From Rebecca billardiae RCC1528 (taxonomy: Eukaryota; Haptophyta), in NCBI GenBank assembly GCA_965240325.2, contig OZ251230.1, positions 868,001 to 932,000 of the forward strand: a stretch of 64,000 bases of DNA, written 5' to 3'. Positions 1-9,484 of the stretch are shown in pieces. Under the pieces are notes generated by a model, which saw only the letters and a list, made by a program, of their open reading frames with translations, did not search any database and was not told the DNA's origin. The translations under genes were made by a program, and so were the position numbers. Within the stretch, counting starts at the first letter, position 1, and each line of letters opens with the position of its first letter.

Positions 1-2
1 CC

Positions 3-344
3 GCGGCGGCGAAGGCGATCGCCTCCGCTGCGTCGGCACGCACGCCGCCGAGCTCGCCCGCCGGGCGCTCGCGCCTCACGGTCAAACGGCACGCGCTCGC
101 GCAGTCGCCCGCCAGCCGCGATCGCTTTCAGCGCAGCTCGCTCTTCGAGGCGGGCCGCGAGGAGGAGCCTCCGCCGGTGGACGACGACCCGGTGACCTCG
201 CCCGTCTGCTCGCCCGCCGCCGCGCACCGCTCGTGCCTTTCGGACATCCCCTCGTCCGCGTGCGCGTCCACGTCGGATCTGGTGGGCGCGCTCAGCCCGC
301 TGAGTCGCTCGAGGGTCATCTGCTCTGGCGCCGCGGACGATTGA
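3..344 (+). CDS. C-terminal part of an unknown protein (truncated by window start)
   Basis: A frame open from base 3 runs for 113 codons to a TGA at 342-344. No start is visible because the window begins inside the gene. The product is Ser/Ala/Arg-rich: a basic stretch (around the LTVKRHALAQ residues) is followed by an acidic patch (EEEPPPVDDD) and a Ser-rich tail. No domain is recognisable. It looks like the disordered tail of a larger protein, possibly a regulatory protein with phosphorylation sites. Real coding is likely because codons favour G/C at the third position and the frame is free of stops, but in DNA this GC-rich that is weak proof. Confidence 0.45.
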   Translation, partial: AAAKAIASAASARTPPSSPAGRSRLTVKRHALAQSPASRDRFQRSSLFEAGREEEPPPVDDDPVTSPVCSPAAAHRSCLSDIPSSACASTSDLVGALSPLSRSRVICSGAADD

Positions 345-581
345 GCCTGAGCCAGCAGCTAGCACTTTGACAAGTCCTGATGTTAGGACCGTCTGTGGCC
401 ATGTCCGACCGACGACGGCATGGGGCATCAGCTCGAGGATCGACGACTCTACCCGTGGCAGCTCTCGCAGTCTCACAGACTATGACACTCACTACAGTTT
501 ACTATGATTTAACGTGCACACAGTACACCGGTATACAAGTACCCCCATTAACTAGATAGTACCTGCGTCTTGGCTCGCGCC

Positions 582-1826
582 ATGAGCGTCGTCATCGTCC
601 TCGTCGTCCTTGCGGCGGCGCCGCGCGCGAGAGACCCTCACTTCATAGCACCCGGCCAGGTCACACAGGCCGAGCACGACGCTGGGCTCATCGCGGTGAC
701 GAGCCGTTCGGCGCTTGCTCTGTACCGCGGCTGTGTGGCCGGGCCCAGCCCGCGGCGCGAGGTGTGCAAGCACCACGTGTGCAACATGTTGCCGCATCTG
801 CTGGTCGCCGGCGTGCAGAAGGGCGGCACATCGACGCTGATGCATCGCTTCCGAGTGAACGCCACCGCGCTGCGTACGTGCACGTCCGTGCGCGAAGCCC
901 ACTTCTTCGACCAGCCTCGCTGGCAGCACGCAATGGTCCACGCGGACGCGCTGAGGCAGTACACCCACGCTCGCCTCTCACACTGCCGCAGCGCGCGCGC
1001 GCGCATGCTCGTGCGCATCGAGAAGACGCCGGCGTACCTGGACAACCCGTGGACGCCGCGCCGCGTGTGCGAGGCGTACGCCTCCGCCGGACGGCCGGTG
1101 TTCGTCGTGATCATGCTGCGCGAGCCCGTGGCCAGAGCGTACTCGGCGTACGGGATGTTCCGCGAGTTGATCCTGCCCGAGCTCGGCATGAACGCCTCGG
1201 CGGTGGTGGCCGATGGGTTCGACGTGGTCGCACGCGTCGACATGGCCATCGCGCGCGCGTGCGACGAGCCGCCTGCCGCCTCGTACCACCAGCCGCGCGC
1301 ATCCGCGGCCGCGCAGCGACTCAGGCGGTGCTGCGAGGTGGCCGCGTGCGAAGCGCACCCGCCCCTTTGCGGGCGCACCGGCTGGCGAGGGTGCCGCATG
1401 GAGACGCACATGGCGCTCCAGTTCCTGCCCGTGCGCCGCGGCATGTACGCACGATTCCTCCCGGGCTGGCTGCGCTACCACCGCGCCGCCTCGATCCGGC
1501 TCGTCGACTTCTCGCGCTGCGTGGGGCGTGACGCGCTCGCATGCGCAGAGGCCATCGCCGCGTGGGTGCGGCGCGAGCAGATGGGCGCGAGGGCTGACGG
1601 CGCCGCGATTGCCGATGCGGACGCAAACGTCACGGCGGTCCGCCTCCAACACCAAGCTCCGGAGGCGCCCATGGCCAACCACACGCGCACCGCCCTCCGC
1701 GAGTTTTACGCCCCGCACAACGACGCGCTCTTCGCCCTGCTGGGCGTGGAGCCGCTCGCGGGCTGGAGCACCGTTATTGGGTCGGCTGGGCTGGATGCAA
1801 CTCGGCGCGACGCAGGACCACGGTAG
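582..1826 (+). CDS. Secreted/Golgi sulfotransferase (heparan-sulfate/carbohydrate type)
   Basis: Predicted 414-aa PAPS-dependent sulfotransferase that moves sulfate from PAPS to a glycan, presumably in the Golgi lumen. The first ATG in frame is at 582; the upstream TTG extension is not needed. It gives a hydrophobic N-terminus (residues 1-15), a signal peptide or anchor. The 5'-phosphosulfate loop is visible at about 73-86 (LLVAGVQKGGTSTL). The 3'-phosphate loop follows at about 176-190 (IMLREPVARAYSAY), with the KTPAY segment between them, as in the heparan-sulfate O/N-sulfotransferase superfamily. Many cysteines (for example RRCCEVAACE) suggest disulfides. The acceptor glycan cannot be told. 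A second, different sulfotransferase lies at 34750-36216 on the other strand. Confidence 0.85.
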   Translation: MSVVIVLVVLAAAPRARDPHFIAPGQVTQAEHDAGLIAVTSRSALALYRGCVAGPSPRREVCKHHVCNMLPHLLVAGVQKGGTSTLMHRFRVNATALRTCTSVREAHFFDQPRWQHAMVHADALRQYTHARLSHCRSARARMLVRIEKTPAYLDNPWTPRRVCEAYASAGRPVFVVIMLREPVARAYSAYGMFRELILPELGMNASAVVADGFDVVARVDMAIARACDEPPAASYHQPRASAAAQRLRRCCEVAACEAHPPLCGRTGWRGCRMETHMALQFLPVRRGMYARFLPGWLRYHRAASIRLVDFSRCVGRDALACAEAIAAWVRREQMGARADGAAIADADANVTAVRLQHQAPEAPMANHTRTALREFYAPHNDALFALLGVEPLAGWSTVIGSAGLDATRRDAGPR

Positions 1827-2789
1827 CACGGTAGACAGTAGCACGCGCGCGCAAGCAGCTCGTCACTCCAGGACCAGGTGGGGTCGTGGCCATGGGCATG
1901 GCCGTCACAACTCCACCGCACCCGCCGTCTGACTGAGTGACAGTCTGACCGTCTGTCTGACAGGCCACCCAACGGACCCAACAGTCTCAAAGTCCTCATC
2001 AAAGACATCATCAAACCACCGTGACGACGTAGACACCTAGTAGTGCCCTGATTACTGCTGTCACTCCACTGTTTTATAGGACAGCTCGCCTCCAGAGGGG
2101 GCGGGACCGTACTGCGGGCGGGGTCATGCCAGTTGCCAACAGCACTACGACAAGCCCGCCTGACTCGGACACTCTTGCAGCGGGGTGGAACCGGCCCCGG
2201 CCTCCCCGGGGGCGGGTCGGTACTCCGAACTACGTAAGCAGCCGCACTGTGAGTACTGTGACATGATGAGTGACGAGTGCACTGCGTCGCGGCAATTCGC
2301 CTGAAGTCACGCAGATCATCATCACATCGCGAGTACTGTATGTGTGAGCAGAGTCGGCAGAATAAGGGGCACCCCATAAGGTGCCCCAGCAGTATGGGCA
2401 GAGGCGGCCAGCCACTAGCCGATCCCTGCGCGGGGAAGGGGACGGAGGCGTAGGGGACGGAGGGGACTGTCAACTAAGGAGCGCCAGACGGACCCGCCGG
2501 ACCGTGACGATGACAGTGGCCAGCGCGGAGCTACTATGGCAGCCTACGACAGGCGGTAGCCTGAGCCGCACCCGAGCGCCACCGGGCCGCCGGACCAACT
2601 GGCCTGGCGGCCCGGCGACGCTCCGGGCCAGGTCTGCTGGCACTCCAGGCATTGTGGCAGTGCATACGGGCCGTTGGCTTCCCGGCGAATCTCGCCGCCT
2701 GCACCATCGCTGGCGCAGACCCGGCGGCCGCGGGGGGCGCCGAGCCATGCCTAAGGCTGTGCCGAGCGGGCGGCACTCGCCGTGCCCCC

Positions 2790-2847
<58 letters not shown>

Positions 2848-3502
2848 ACGCGTCGGGAGAGCCGAACGAACGCTCTGCGACTTGACACCCGTGAGCCAGC
2901 CTCGGGCTCAGGGCTCCGGGGCCTGCGCTGCGCCGTGAGCGCAGCTGCACCGGCCCTTCACTCACTGATGCACCTGGGCTGTGAAGCCTGGCCTTCTACT
3001 CTCTCTAGATCTCTCTCCACTCAGATCTTCGAGGGCCAAGTCTGCTGATTCTGGCATTACCCGGGCCACGCGGCCGTTCAGTCTCCCGGGTGAGATTGAC
3101 CGTGCATGTACCCGGCCGCAGCAGCTCGAGCCTTGACGCTGGCCTCCGCCGTGGGCGGGCGAGTGCCACTGGCGAGCGGCGATACTGGTCGCCAGCTCGC
3201 CAGGCCGAGCGGCCGGGCGCCGCGCAATGGCGCGCATGCTTCACACCTCGTCCGCTCGTCGTTTACCAGCGGCGGTACAGAGAATGCCGGCCCGGAACTG
3301 TACTGTACGGTATACGTATTGTAGGAATCGGCGATAACGAATCGCCAACTGAAAGATTCGGAGATTCTCCACTAATGAATCGTAATGAATGATTTAGGTT
3401 TGAGTCCATCGTCCTCGTCGACATCAATTCCTGCAGTAACCCGCCGCCTCATCGCGCGACAGACGTACGGTCCTGTTTTTGCTGTCGCGAATCGCGATCC
3501 CC
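1827..3502. other. Intergenic region, no gene seen
   Basis: About 1.7 kb between the sulfotransferase and the next forward gene. Open frames here exist on both strands, but none has a recognisable domain. The frame around 2381-2938 is mostly translated poly-C. Apart from the 55-base C run at 2793-2847, nothing supportable was found. Confidence 0.5.
2793..2847 (+). repeat. Uninterrupted poly-C tract, 55 bases
   Basis: A homopolymer of 55 consecutive C bases (poly-G on the other strand), preceded by shorter C runs from about 2785. Its exact length is the least trustworthy number in the window, because sequencing and assembly errors concentrate in such tracts. Confidence 0.9.
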
Positions 3503-4354
3503 ATGGCTCACGTGTCCTCCCCGCATCACGTCAACGCACGTCGAGGGACGCGCACGTTGCGCCTTGCCACAGCATTCGCAACCATCTGCCTCCTGGTTGG
3601 AACACACAGCTTTCGCGCCGTGCGCCCGATCTCGCAGCGCTCGCTGGTGCTGGCGGTGGGTGCGTTTGGCCCTCGCCGAGCACACCACGCCAGCTGTCTC
3701 ACAGCCAGAGTGCACGAGCGGGAAGACACCCGTACGCCACAACATGCTGCCCCAACATCAGCGGATGCGCCGCCGCCAGTCGACGGGCCGCCGTCACACC
3801 GCTCCCGACTTGACGCGATGCTTCTGGGGCACGCGACGAGCGTTGCCATCGCTGTGACCATGCTTATTGCCATCGTTGCCGTGGGGCTGGCGATCGAAAG
3901 CGAGGTTGGCAGCGGATGGGCGCTGTTCGAGCCCATGGCACGCCTCGCACCGCAGAACTGGAGCGCCTTCTCAAAGGTCCTGCAGGAGCAGCCCGCGCTC
4001 AGCAAGCTGATCACGACGGGCGAGGCGGATGCGACCACCGTCGCCAGCCATTTCATCATGCACCAGCTCAAGGAGCAGGTGGATCACGTGCTCGTTCATC
4101 AGCGCGCTCGCAGAAGCCTCGCCGGTAACGGCCAAGCGGACTCTGCCAGCAGCAGGTCTGACGGCGACCGCGACCATCGTGACGGAGTTGCAGCCCGAGA
4201 ATCGCAGACGGAGTCTTATCTCGGCATCGAGGCCAGGGTGCACATCGGCCGCAGCTCAGAAGTTGGGCCTGGTGCATCATCTGCATCATCGGCGGCGGAT
4301 GCTGATGACGTGAACGTCCCTCCCGAAATTCGCCGCCAGTCGTGGCAGCAGTGA
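3503..4354 (+). CDS. Unknown membrane protein, possibly plastid-targeted
   Basis: 283 aa from the first ATG in frame (3503). I do not recognise a family. Residues about 19-36 form a hydrophobic signal-like segment (TLRLATAFATICLLVG) followed by THSFRAVRPISQRS. This resembles the bipartite signal-plus-transit leaders of red-lineage plastid proteins, with an aromatic residue just after the presumed cleavage site. One clear transmembrane helix lies at about 113-131 (SVAIAVTMLIAIVAVGLAI), then a moderately conserved-looking helical part (about 135-195) and a disordered Ser/Asp-rich tail. Plastid membrane location is inferred from the leader only. The first 0.5-kb TA-flanked element begins 90 bp downstream of its stop. 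Confidence 0.6.
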   Translation: MAHVSSPHHVNARRGTRTLRLATAFATICLLVGTHSFRAVRPISQRSLVLAVGAFGPRRAHHASCLTARVHEREDTRTPQHAAPTSADAPPPVDGPPSHRSRLDAMLLGHATSVAIAVTMLIAIVAVGLAIESEVGSGWALFEPMARLAPQNWSAFSKVLQEQPALSKLITTGEADATTVASHFIMHQLKEQVDHVLVHQRARRSLAGNGQADSASSRSDGDRDHRDGVAARESQTESYLGIEARVHIGRSSEVGPGASSASSAADADDVNVPPEIRRQSWQQ

Positions 4355-4442
4355 ATGATATTGATGATGCTTTCTGGCAGTGTCGTACACAGTGAGTGAT
4401 ATTCATTATTCGTCGTCCGACAGATCACAGATGTGAGATGAA

Positions 4443-4951
4443 TACAGGCAATCGCGGGCAATAAGAAGTCAGAGATCTCACGGCTAGCCTCGGTTTCTTA
4501 GCCGTTCGGTAGCCCGAGCGCCTACGGAGTCTCAGTTTCTTAGCTAGGTCCGCCCGCCGCGCAGGCGCGGGGGGCGCAGGGGGGCAGAGCCCCCCGCTGA
4601 GTCTTTAGGCCCGGCCGGCGAGGCCGACGAAAATTTTGGGCCTTTTTGGAGCAAATCTGGCATGATGTTGCATGGATGCTGCGGTGCACTGGCCAGGAGT
4701 CAGTCATCAGGAGAAGTCGGGACTTGGCCTGTACTCGTAGTCGGGCCGCGCGCCGCGTCCCCGACGGCCCGACTGCGCCTCGCCCCTCGGCGGACCACTC
4801 CTCAGCCGGGACGACGTAGTCCCGGTTTCTTAGTGTGACTATGCGTATAGCGAACCAGCCAATCGCTAGCCTCAGTTTCTAGGCCAGATCCGCAGATAGC
4901 AAGCCCCAGTTTCTTAACGTGACAGCTCCTTATTGCCCGCGATTGCCTGTA
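4443..4951. mobile_element. Non-autonomous TIR element, copy 1 (TA-flanked, ~505 bp)
   Basis: The block 4445-4949 begins CAGGCAATCGCGGGCAATAA and ends with its reverse complement (TTATTGCCCGCGATTGCCTG). It is flanked by TA on both sides (4443-4444 and 4950-4951). A near-identical copy lies at 17934-18452, with small indels near its right end. There is no coding capacity. Inside, variants of CAGTTTCTTAG recur several times, and one central stretch is rich in G then C. The terminal inverted repeats, TA flanks and lack of a transposase suggest a MITE mobilised by a Tc1/mariner-like or similar transposase. The superfamily is inferred from the TA flank only. Confidence 0.8.
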
Positions 4952-5198
4952 ATCCGATGACGACGACGACGCGATAATCGTCATCAAATCGGAAAAAAAA
5001 ATCATTATCCTGCTGATGACAGCCCGCCGCACTCACGATCGAAACGTCGTAGAGTCGTCATGTCACTGAGACCTATACAGCAGTAGTCTCATTGATGGAC
5101 GAGCCTCTTCGCGTCGCCTTTGACATGGAATCGTTTGGTTCGTAACGTCGGTTCACGAACGACTCCCATATTCCCACTGGGATCAGCAGTTATTATCG

Positions 5199-6365
5199 TC
5201 AGTCCCCGGCCAGCGCGGGCGTGGTGAGTGCCAGCGCCTCCACGCGGCGCTCGAGCTCGGCGAGCACGGCTGGGGTATCATCGGCAGCCTCGCCAGTGAT
5301 GGCATCGACGAGCGCGCCGGTGAGGCCCCGGGGGCCGTCCGTCTCCGCCGCAGCGGATGCGTGGCCCTGCGCAGCAGCAGCGTGCGGGTGCTCCAGCGCC
5401 GCAGCACTCTCCACGTGCTCGAGCACGGCGCGCACGAACGCATCCATTGCCTCGCGGCACGCGCAGCGCTCGGACGTGAACGGCGCCGCGCTCTGCGCCC
5501 AGCGCGCGCCGACCTCCGCCGCGCACAGAGAGCGCAGGAACGCCCAGTCTCGCGCATCGAGTGCGCCCACGCGCACGTGCGCCGTGCGCGCGAGCAGCAC
5601 GAGGCCGGCGCGGGCCGCGCGCGCGCGCGGCACGTACGTCTCGCGATCGGCCTGGCTCTCGAAGTGCGACCAGTGCGCGCGGTACAGGTTGGGCACGCGC
5701 ACGTCGAGCTCGATGGCGCGCGGCGCGAGCACCGTCGTCGCGAACTCGATGAGCGCACGCGTGCACGACGTGCCGTGCTCCTTGTGCCGGCGGTCGTGGC
5801 CCGAGCTGTGGTGGCACGGCTGGTACGTGAGGAAGAGCGTGAGCGTGCCGCCGTGCGCGCGCGGCTCGTCGAGCGTGGCGCGCAGGGCCGTGTCGCGCAG
5901 CGCGAACTGCTCCGCGTGCACGTTGTCGTGCGTGCTCCCGCGGTAGCAGTTTGTGTACCTTGCCACGTACAGCGGCGGCAGCGCGTCGGCGCCTGTCGAG
6001 GCCACGTCGAGGCGCGCGACGCATGCGACCGACTTGCGCTCGCACTCGTCGCGCGAGCCTTCGCCACGCAGGCAGGCGCAGGCAGTGCCCGCCTCGGGGC
6101 ACGTCTCTACGTGGAAGAAAGCGGCGCAGAAGTCGCCGGCCGAGCCCAGCAGCGCCGGCGTGGCGCCATCCGCGCCTCTGCGCAGCGCCACAGCGTGCGG
6201 CTCGCCGTACCAGAGGCTTCGCGACATGGAGCGCCCGGGCGCCGAGCAGCGACCGTCACACTCGACGGCGGCGCGCGACGGCCGCTCGCTCGCCGCGAGC
6301 TGCGCGAGAGAGCGCGCAGGCCTGTCAGTGTTGGCTTGCCGCCTGTGCGGCGGCACGTACGCCAT
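5199..6365 (-). CDS. AID/APOBEC-like zinc-dependent nucleic-acid deaminase
   Basis: 388 aa from the ATG at 6365 (MAYVPPHRR start). A further in-frame ATG at 6416 would leave almost no space before PEX5. The deaminase zinc site is visible. HAE lies at about residues 150-152, where His binds zinc and Glu shuttles the proton. A strand (TLTLFLTYQPCHHSSG) holds P183-C184, and a second cysteine lies at 201 (HGTSCTRALIEF). The spacing between the two Cys ligands is about 16 residues, rather than the two of the classical PCxxC motif. This matches my recollection of the AID/APOBEC-like branch with an insertion after PC. The helix-strand part after it (IELDVRVPNLYRAHW...LVLLARTAHVRV) continues the fold. 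The substrate, whether DNA, RNA or nucleotide, is unknown. Confidence 0.75.
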   Translation of the reverse strand: MAYVPPHRRQANTDRPARSLAQLAASERPSRAAVECDGRCSAPGRSMSRSLWYGEPHAVALRRGADGATPALLGSAGDFCAAFFHVETCPEAGTACACLRGEGSRDECERKSVACVARLDVASTGADALPPLYVARYTNCYRGSTHDNVHAEQFALRDTALRATLDEPRAHGGTLTLFLTYQPCHHSSGHDRRHKEHGTSCTRALIEFATTVLAPRAIELDVRVPNLYRAHWSHFESQADRETYVPRARAARAGLVLLARTAHVRVGALDARDWAFLRSLCAAEVGARWAQSAAPFTSERCACREAMDAFVRAVLEHVESAAALEHPHAAAAQGHASAAAETDGPRGLTGALVDAITGEAADDTPAVLAELERRVEALALTTPALAGD

Positions 6366-6526
6366 CGTTCCGCAAGAAGACTGATGAATGATGATCCGGT
6401 TCCAGGATTCGTCCATTCGTCCAAGGAATGTCGACGGAACTCATCACAGCTCTGGGCTCGGTGCCTCCTCACGGTCAGGACTCTCAGCATTCGGCGGCGA
6501 GCGGCTTGCCCCGTGGCTTGGGCGCG
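6366..6526. promoter_or_regulatory. Divergent promoter, deaminase / PEX5
   Basis: The two preferred start codons (6365 reverse, 6527 forward) leave about 160 bp, which must hold both promoters and both 5' leaders. The alternative ATGs (6416 and 6428) would be only 11 bp apart, which argues for the inner starts. No TATA-like motif is convincing. Confidence 0.4.
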
Positions 6527-7818
6527 ATGTCGATGCTGCACGATCTCGCCACGTCGGCAGACTGCGCGGTCGGGCCATCCGGCGTGAACCCGCTCCACGC
6601 CCTCGCTGATGCGGTCGAGCGCTCCACCTTCGGCACCCGCTCGCCCACCGCGGGCGCGGGCGATGCGCGCGAGGCGTCGGGCAGCGCGCGCGCACCGCGC
6701 GAGGCGGTGGAGGCGCGTGTCCAGGCCGAACACGCCGCGTTCGTCGAGGCATTCGAGCGCGCCGGGGCGCACGCGAGCACCGCGCCATTGCCACCATCGG
6801 CGCACCTCGAATCCGCCTGGGCTGGCCCCGGCCCCCGGCTTGGCGGGGCTATGCGCACGCACGGCGCCGGCACGCTCGACTCAGCGTGGGCCGCATCGAG
6901 CAGCCAGCTGCACGTGCAGCCACCGGCGCTGGCCGACTTCCACCCGGCGGTGCAGGCGTGCTTCAAGGCGCTCGCGCAGCCGAACGCGCCCAACAGCTCG
7001 GCGCAGCTGCGCGCCGCCGCCGCCGACGTCGCGCGCACGCTCCCGCCGCCCGCGCTCGCCCAGCTACACGCGCGCGCGAGCCGATTCGCTCGGCACGTGC
7101 ACGGCGGCGCGGAAGGCGACGGCGCCGTCGCGGAGCTGTCGCGCGCGCTGGGCGTCCCGCCGGCCGCGCCGGGCATGCCGCCCGGCGCGTCTGTGCGGCA
7201 CCAGCAGCTCGGCGACGCGACGGCGGCGGAGGTTGCCGAGGCAGACCGGTGGGCGGCTGCGTTCGCGCGCGAACGGCCGCCGCCGCCGCCGCAGGCAGGG
7301 CCGGCCCAGCTGCTGGGCGCGGGCGGGATGGCGCCGTTGCGCAGCGCGTACGGCGCGCCGAGCCTCGGCGCGACGTGGCAGCCGGCAGCGAGTCGTGCAG
7401 CCGCGTCCGCAGACCGAGCCGTGTCGCGGCCCGAGGACGCGGCTCGTGCCGCCGAAGCCGCCGCGTCGGCGCAGGCCACAGATGCGCCGCTGCTCGCGCG
7501 CGGGGGGGATGGTTCGGACGCGCGCGCGGCGCGCGGCTCGCGCGCCGAGGTGCGCGAGATCACCAGGCCGATGATCGACGCGCTTGAGGCTGGCGCCGCA
7601 GCGACCGCCGACCCGCAGCAGTCCGCCAGGCTCGCAGACTCTCAGCTGCTCGCCTTCCTGCGCGGGCTGCACTCGGGAGATCTCGATCTCGAGGGCCTCG
7701 AGGCGGGAGATCTCGATCTCGGGGGCCTCGGGGCGGGGGCCGCCCAGGGCGGAGCGCAGCAGCTGAGCGCGGAGGAGCGCGAGCGCCAGCAGCAGCCGCA
7801 GCAGCCGCCGCCGCCGCC

Positions 7819-7860
<42 letters not shown>

Positions 7861-8971
7861 GCAGCAGCAGCAGCGGCTAGCAGAGGCCCTCTCAGGAGAC
7901 CTGGCGGATCAGTCGCTCTTCGAGGGCCTCTGGAACGAGCTGGCTCGCAGCGGCGCGGCCGAGGACGCGGGGGCGGGGCCGGCGCACGCCGATGGCACCG
8001 AGGCCGCGCTGCAGCGCACGCTGCGCGCCCTGATGGCCGACGGCACCGCGGCCGCCGCGCCGCGCGAGCGCCCCCCGCAGCGCGTGTACGTTTTCGAGTC
8101 CGCCAACCCGTTTGCCTCGGAGGTGGCGCCGCTGGAGCGCGCGCACGCGCTCGCGGCGGAGGGCCGGCTGGCGGAGGCGACGCTTGCGGTGGAGGTCGCC
8201 GTGCAGCGCTCGCCGCAGGACTCGCGCGCGTGGCAGCTCCTCGGCCAGCTCCACGCCGACTCGGACGACGACGCGCGTGCGATCGTTGCGCTCGAGAACG
8301 CCGTGGCCGCGGACGCGCACAACCTGGACGCGCTGCTGCTGCTCGGCGTCTCGTTCACGAACGAGCACGAGCAGGGGGAGGCGCTCGCGCGGCTGCGGCA
8401 CTGGCTGCGCGCGCACCCGAGCTTCCGCACGCTCGCCGGCGCCGCCACCACCGACGCCGCCGCCGCCGCCGACGTCGCACTCAACCCGTTCAGCGCGCAC
8501 GCGCAGCTGACGCAGCTCTTCCAGACGGCGGCGCGCGAGGCGCCGCAGGACGCGGACGTGCGCGCGGTGCTCGGCGTGCTCTTCAACCTCTCGCGCGAGT
8601 ACGAGGCGGCGATCGGCGCGTTCACCGACGCGCTCGCGCTGCGCCCGGACGACTACTCGCTGTGGAACAAGCTGGGCGCGACCTGCGCGAACGCGCTGCA
8701 GCCCGAGCGCGCGCTGCCGCACTACGTGCGCGCGCTCGAGCTCAAGCCCGACTACGTGCGCGCGCTCACCAACCTGGGCATCTCGTACGGCAACCTGGGG
8801 CGGCACATGGAGGGCGCGGCGTGCTACCTGCGCGCGCTCGAGCTCAACCCGCGCGGCGTGCACATCTGGGGGTACCTGCGCATGCTGCTGCTGGGCGCGG
8901 GCCGGGACGACCTCGCGCAGCTCGCAGACACTCGCGACATCGAGGCGTTCAGGGGGGTCGTCGACTTCTGA
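6527..8971 (+). CDS. PEX5: Peroxisomal targeting signal-1 receptor PEX5
   Basis: Cycling receptor that binds the C-terminal SKL-type signal of matrix proteins and docks at the peroxisome. The start at 6527 gives MSMLHDLATSADC..NPLHALA, 814 aa. It places the conserved Cys at residue 13, close to its usual place, followed by the typical NPL..LA. An ATG at 6428 would add 33 residues. A WxxxF-type motif (DRWAAAF) and a variant (GLWNELA) would bind PEX14/PEX13. Residues from about 525 to the end form tetratricopeptide repeats, with the diagnostic DYSLWNKLGATCAN, ALELKPDYVRALTNLGISY and YLRALELNPRGVHIWGYLRM segments. The linker carries a poly-Gln tract and an internal 33-bp duplication near 7674-7735. 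No introns are needed. Confidence 0.93.
7819..7875 (+). repeat. CAG microsatellite inside PEX5 (poly-Gln)
   Basis: A run of CAG codons, interrupted by CGG, encodes polyglutamine in the disordered linker of the receptor. It is probably length-polymorphic. Confidence 0.85.
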
Positions 8972-9134
8972 CTCTGACTCTGAGACTCGCGGCGTCGTCT
9001 CATCGGACCAGCTGGCATGCTTTCACGGCGTCACTGGCTATGCTCTGCCACCAACGCCGACTTCGTGTCGACGATCGGGCACTGCCGCCGACGAATCAGG
9101 AGACCCGCGTCGTCCGCTACGCCTGCGTCGTTAA

Positions 9135-9137
<3 letters not shown>

Positions 9138-9180
<43 letters not shown>

Positions 9181-9210
9181 ATATGTGTATTCGTCTGCTG
9201 TGACTGTATA

Positions 9211-9262
<52 letters not shown>
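9138..9262. repeat. Two TA-dinucleotide microsatellites
   Basis: Pure AT/TA runs at 9138-9176 and 9216-9262, separated by 39 bp. They lie in the convergent spacer (8972-9484) between PEX5 and the dioxygenase. Nothing else is recognisable in this spacer. Confidence 0.9.
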
Positions 9263-9264
<2 letters not shown>

Positions 9265-9484
9265 CACTTATTTGAAGAGTTTGGCAGAGAAGTGGCGGCG
9301 GGCAGCCGCAGCATTATTGCCGACGATGATATGCTGCTGCCGGTCAATTTTTATTGAGCAGAACGACGACTCAGCATGTTGACACCGTTGATGAGGCGGC
9401 TACTGTACTTGCTGTCGTCATCAGTAACGTCGTCATCAGTGACAGTTCCAAATTTCTTGATTCTGAAAGTTGCGTCGTCACGAC

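Noticed and set aside
2381-2938. Polyproline/polyglycine open frames
   Set aside because: They are translations of the poly-C run and its surroundings. No domain, and both strands are equally open.
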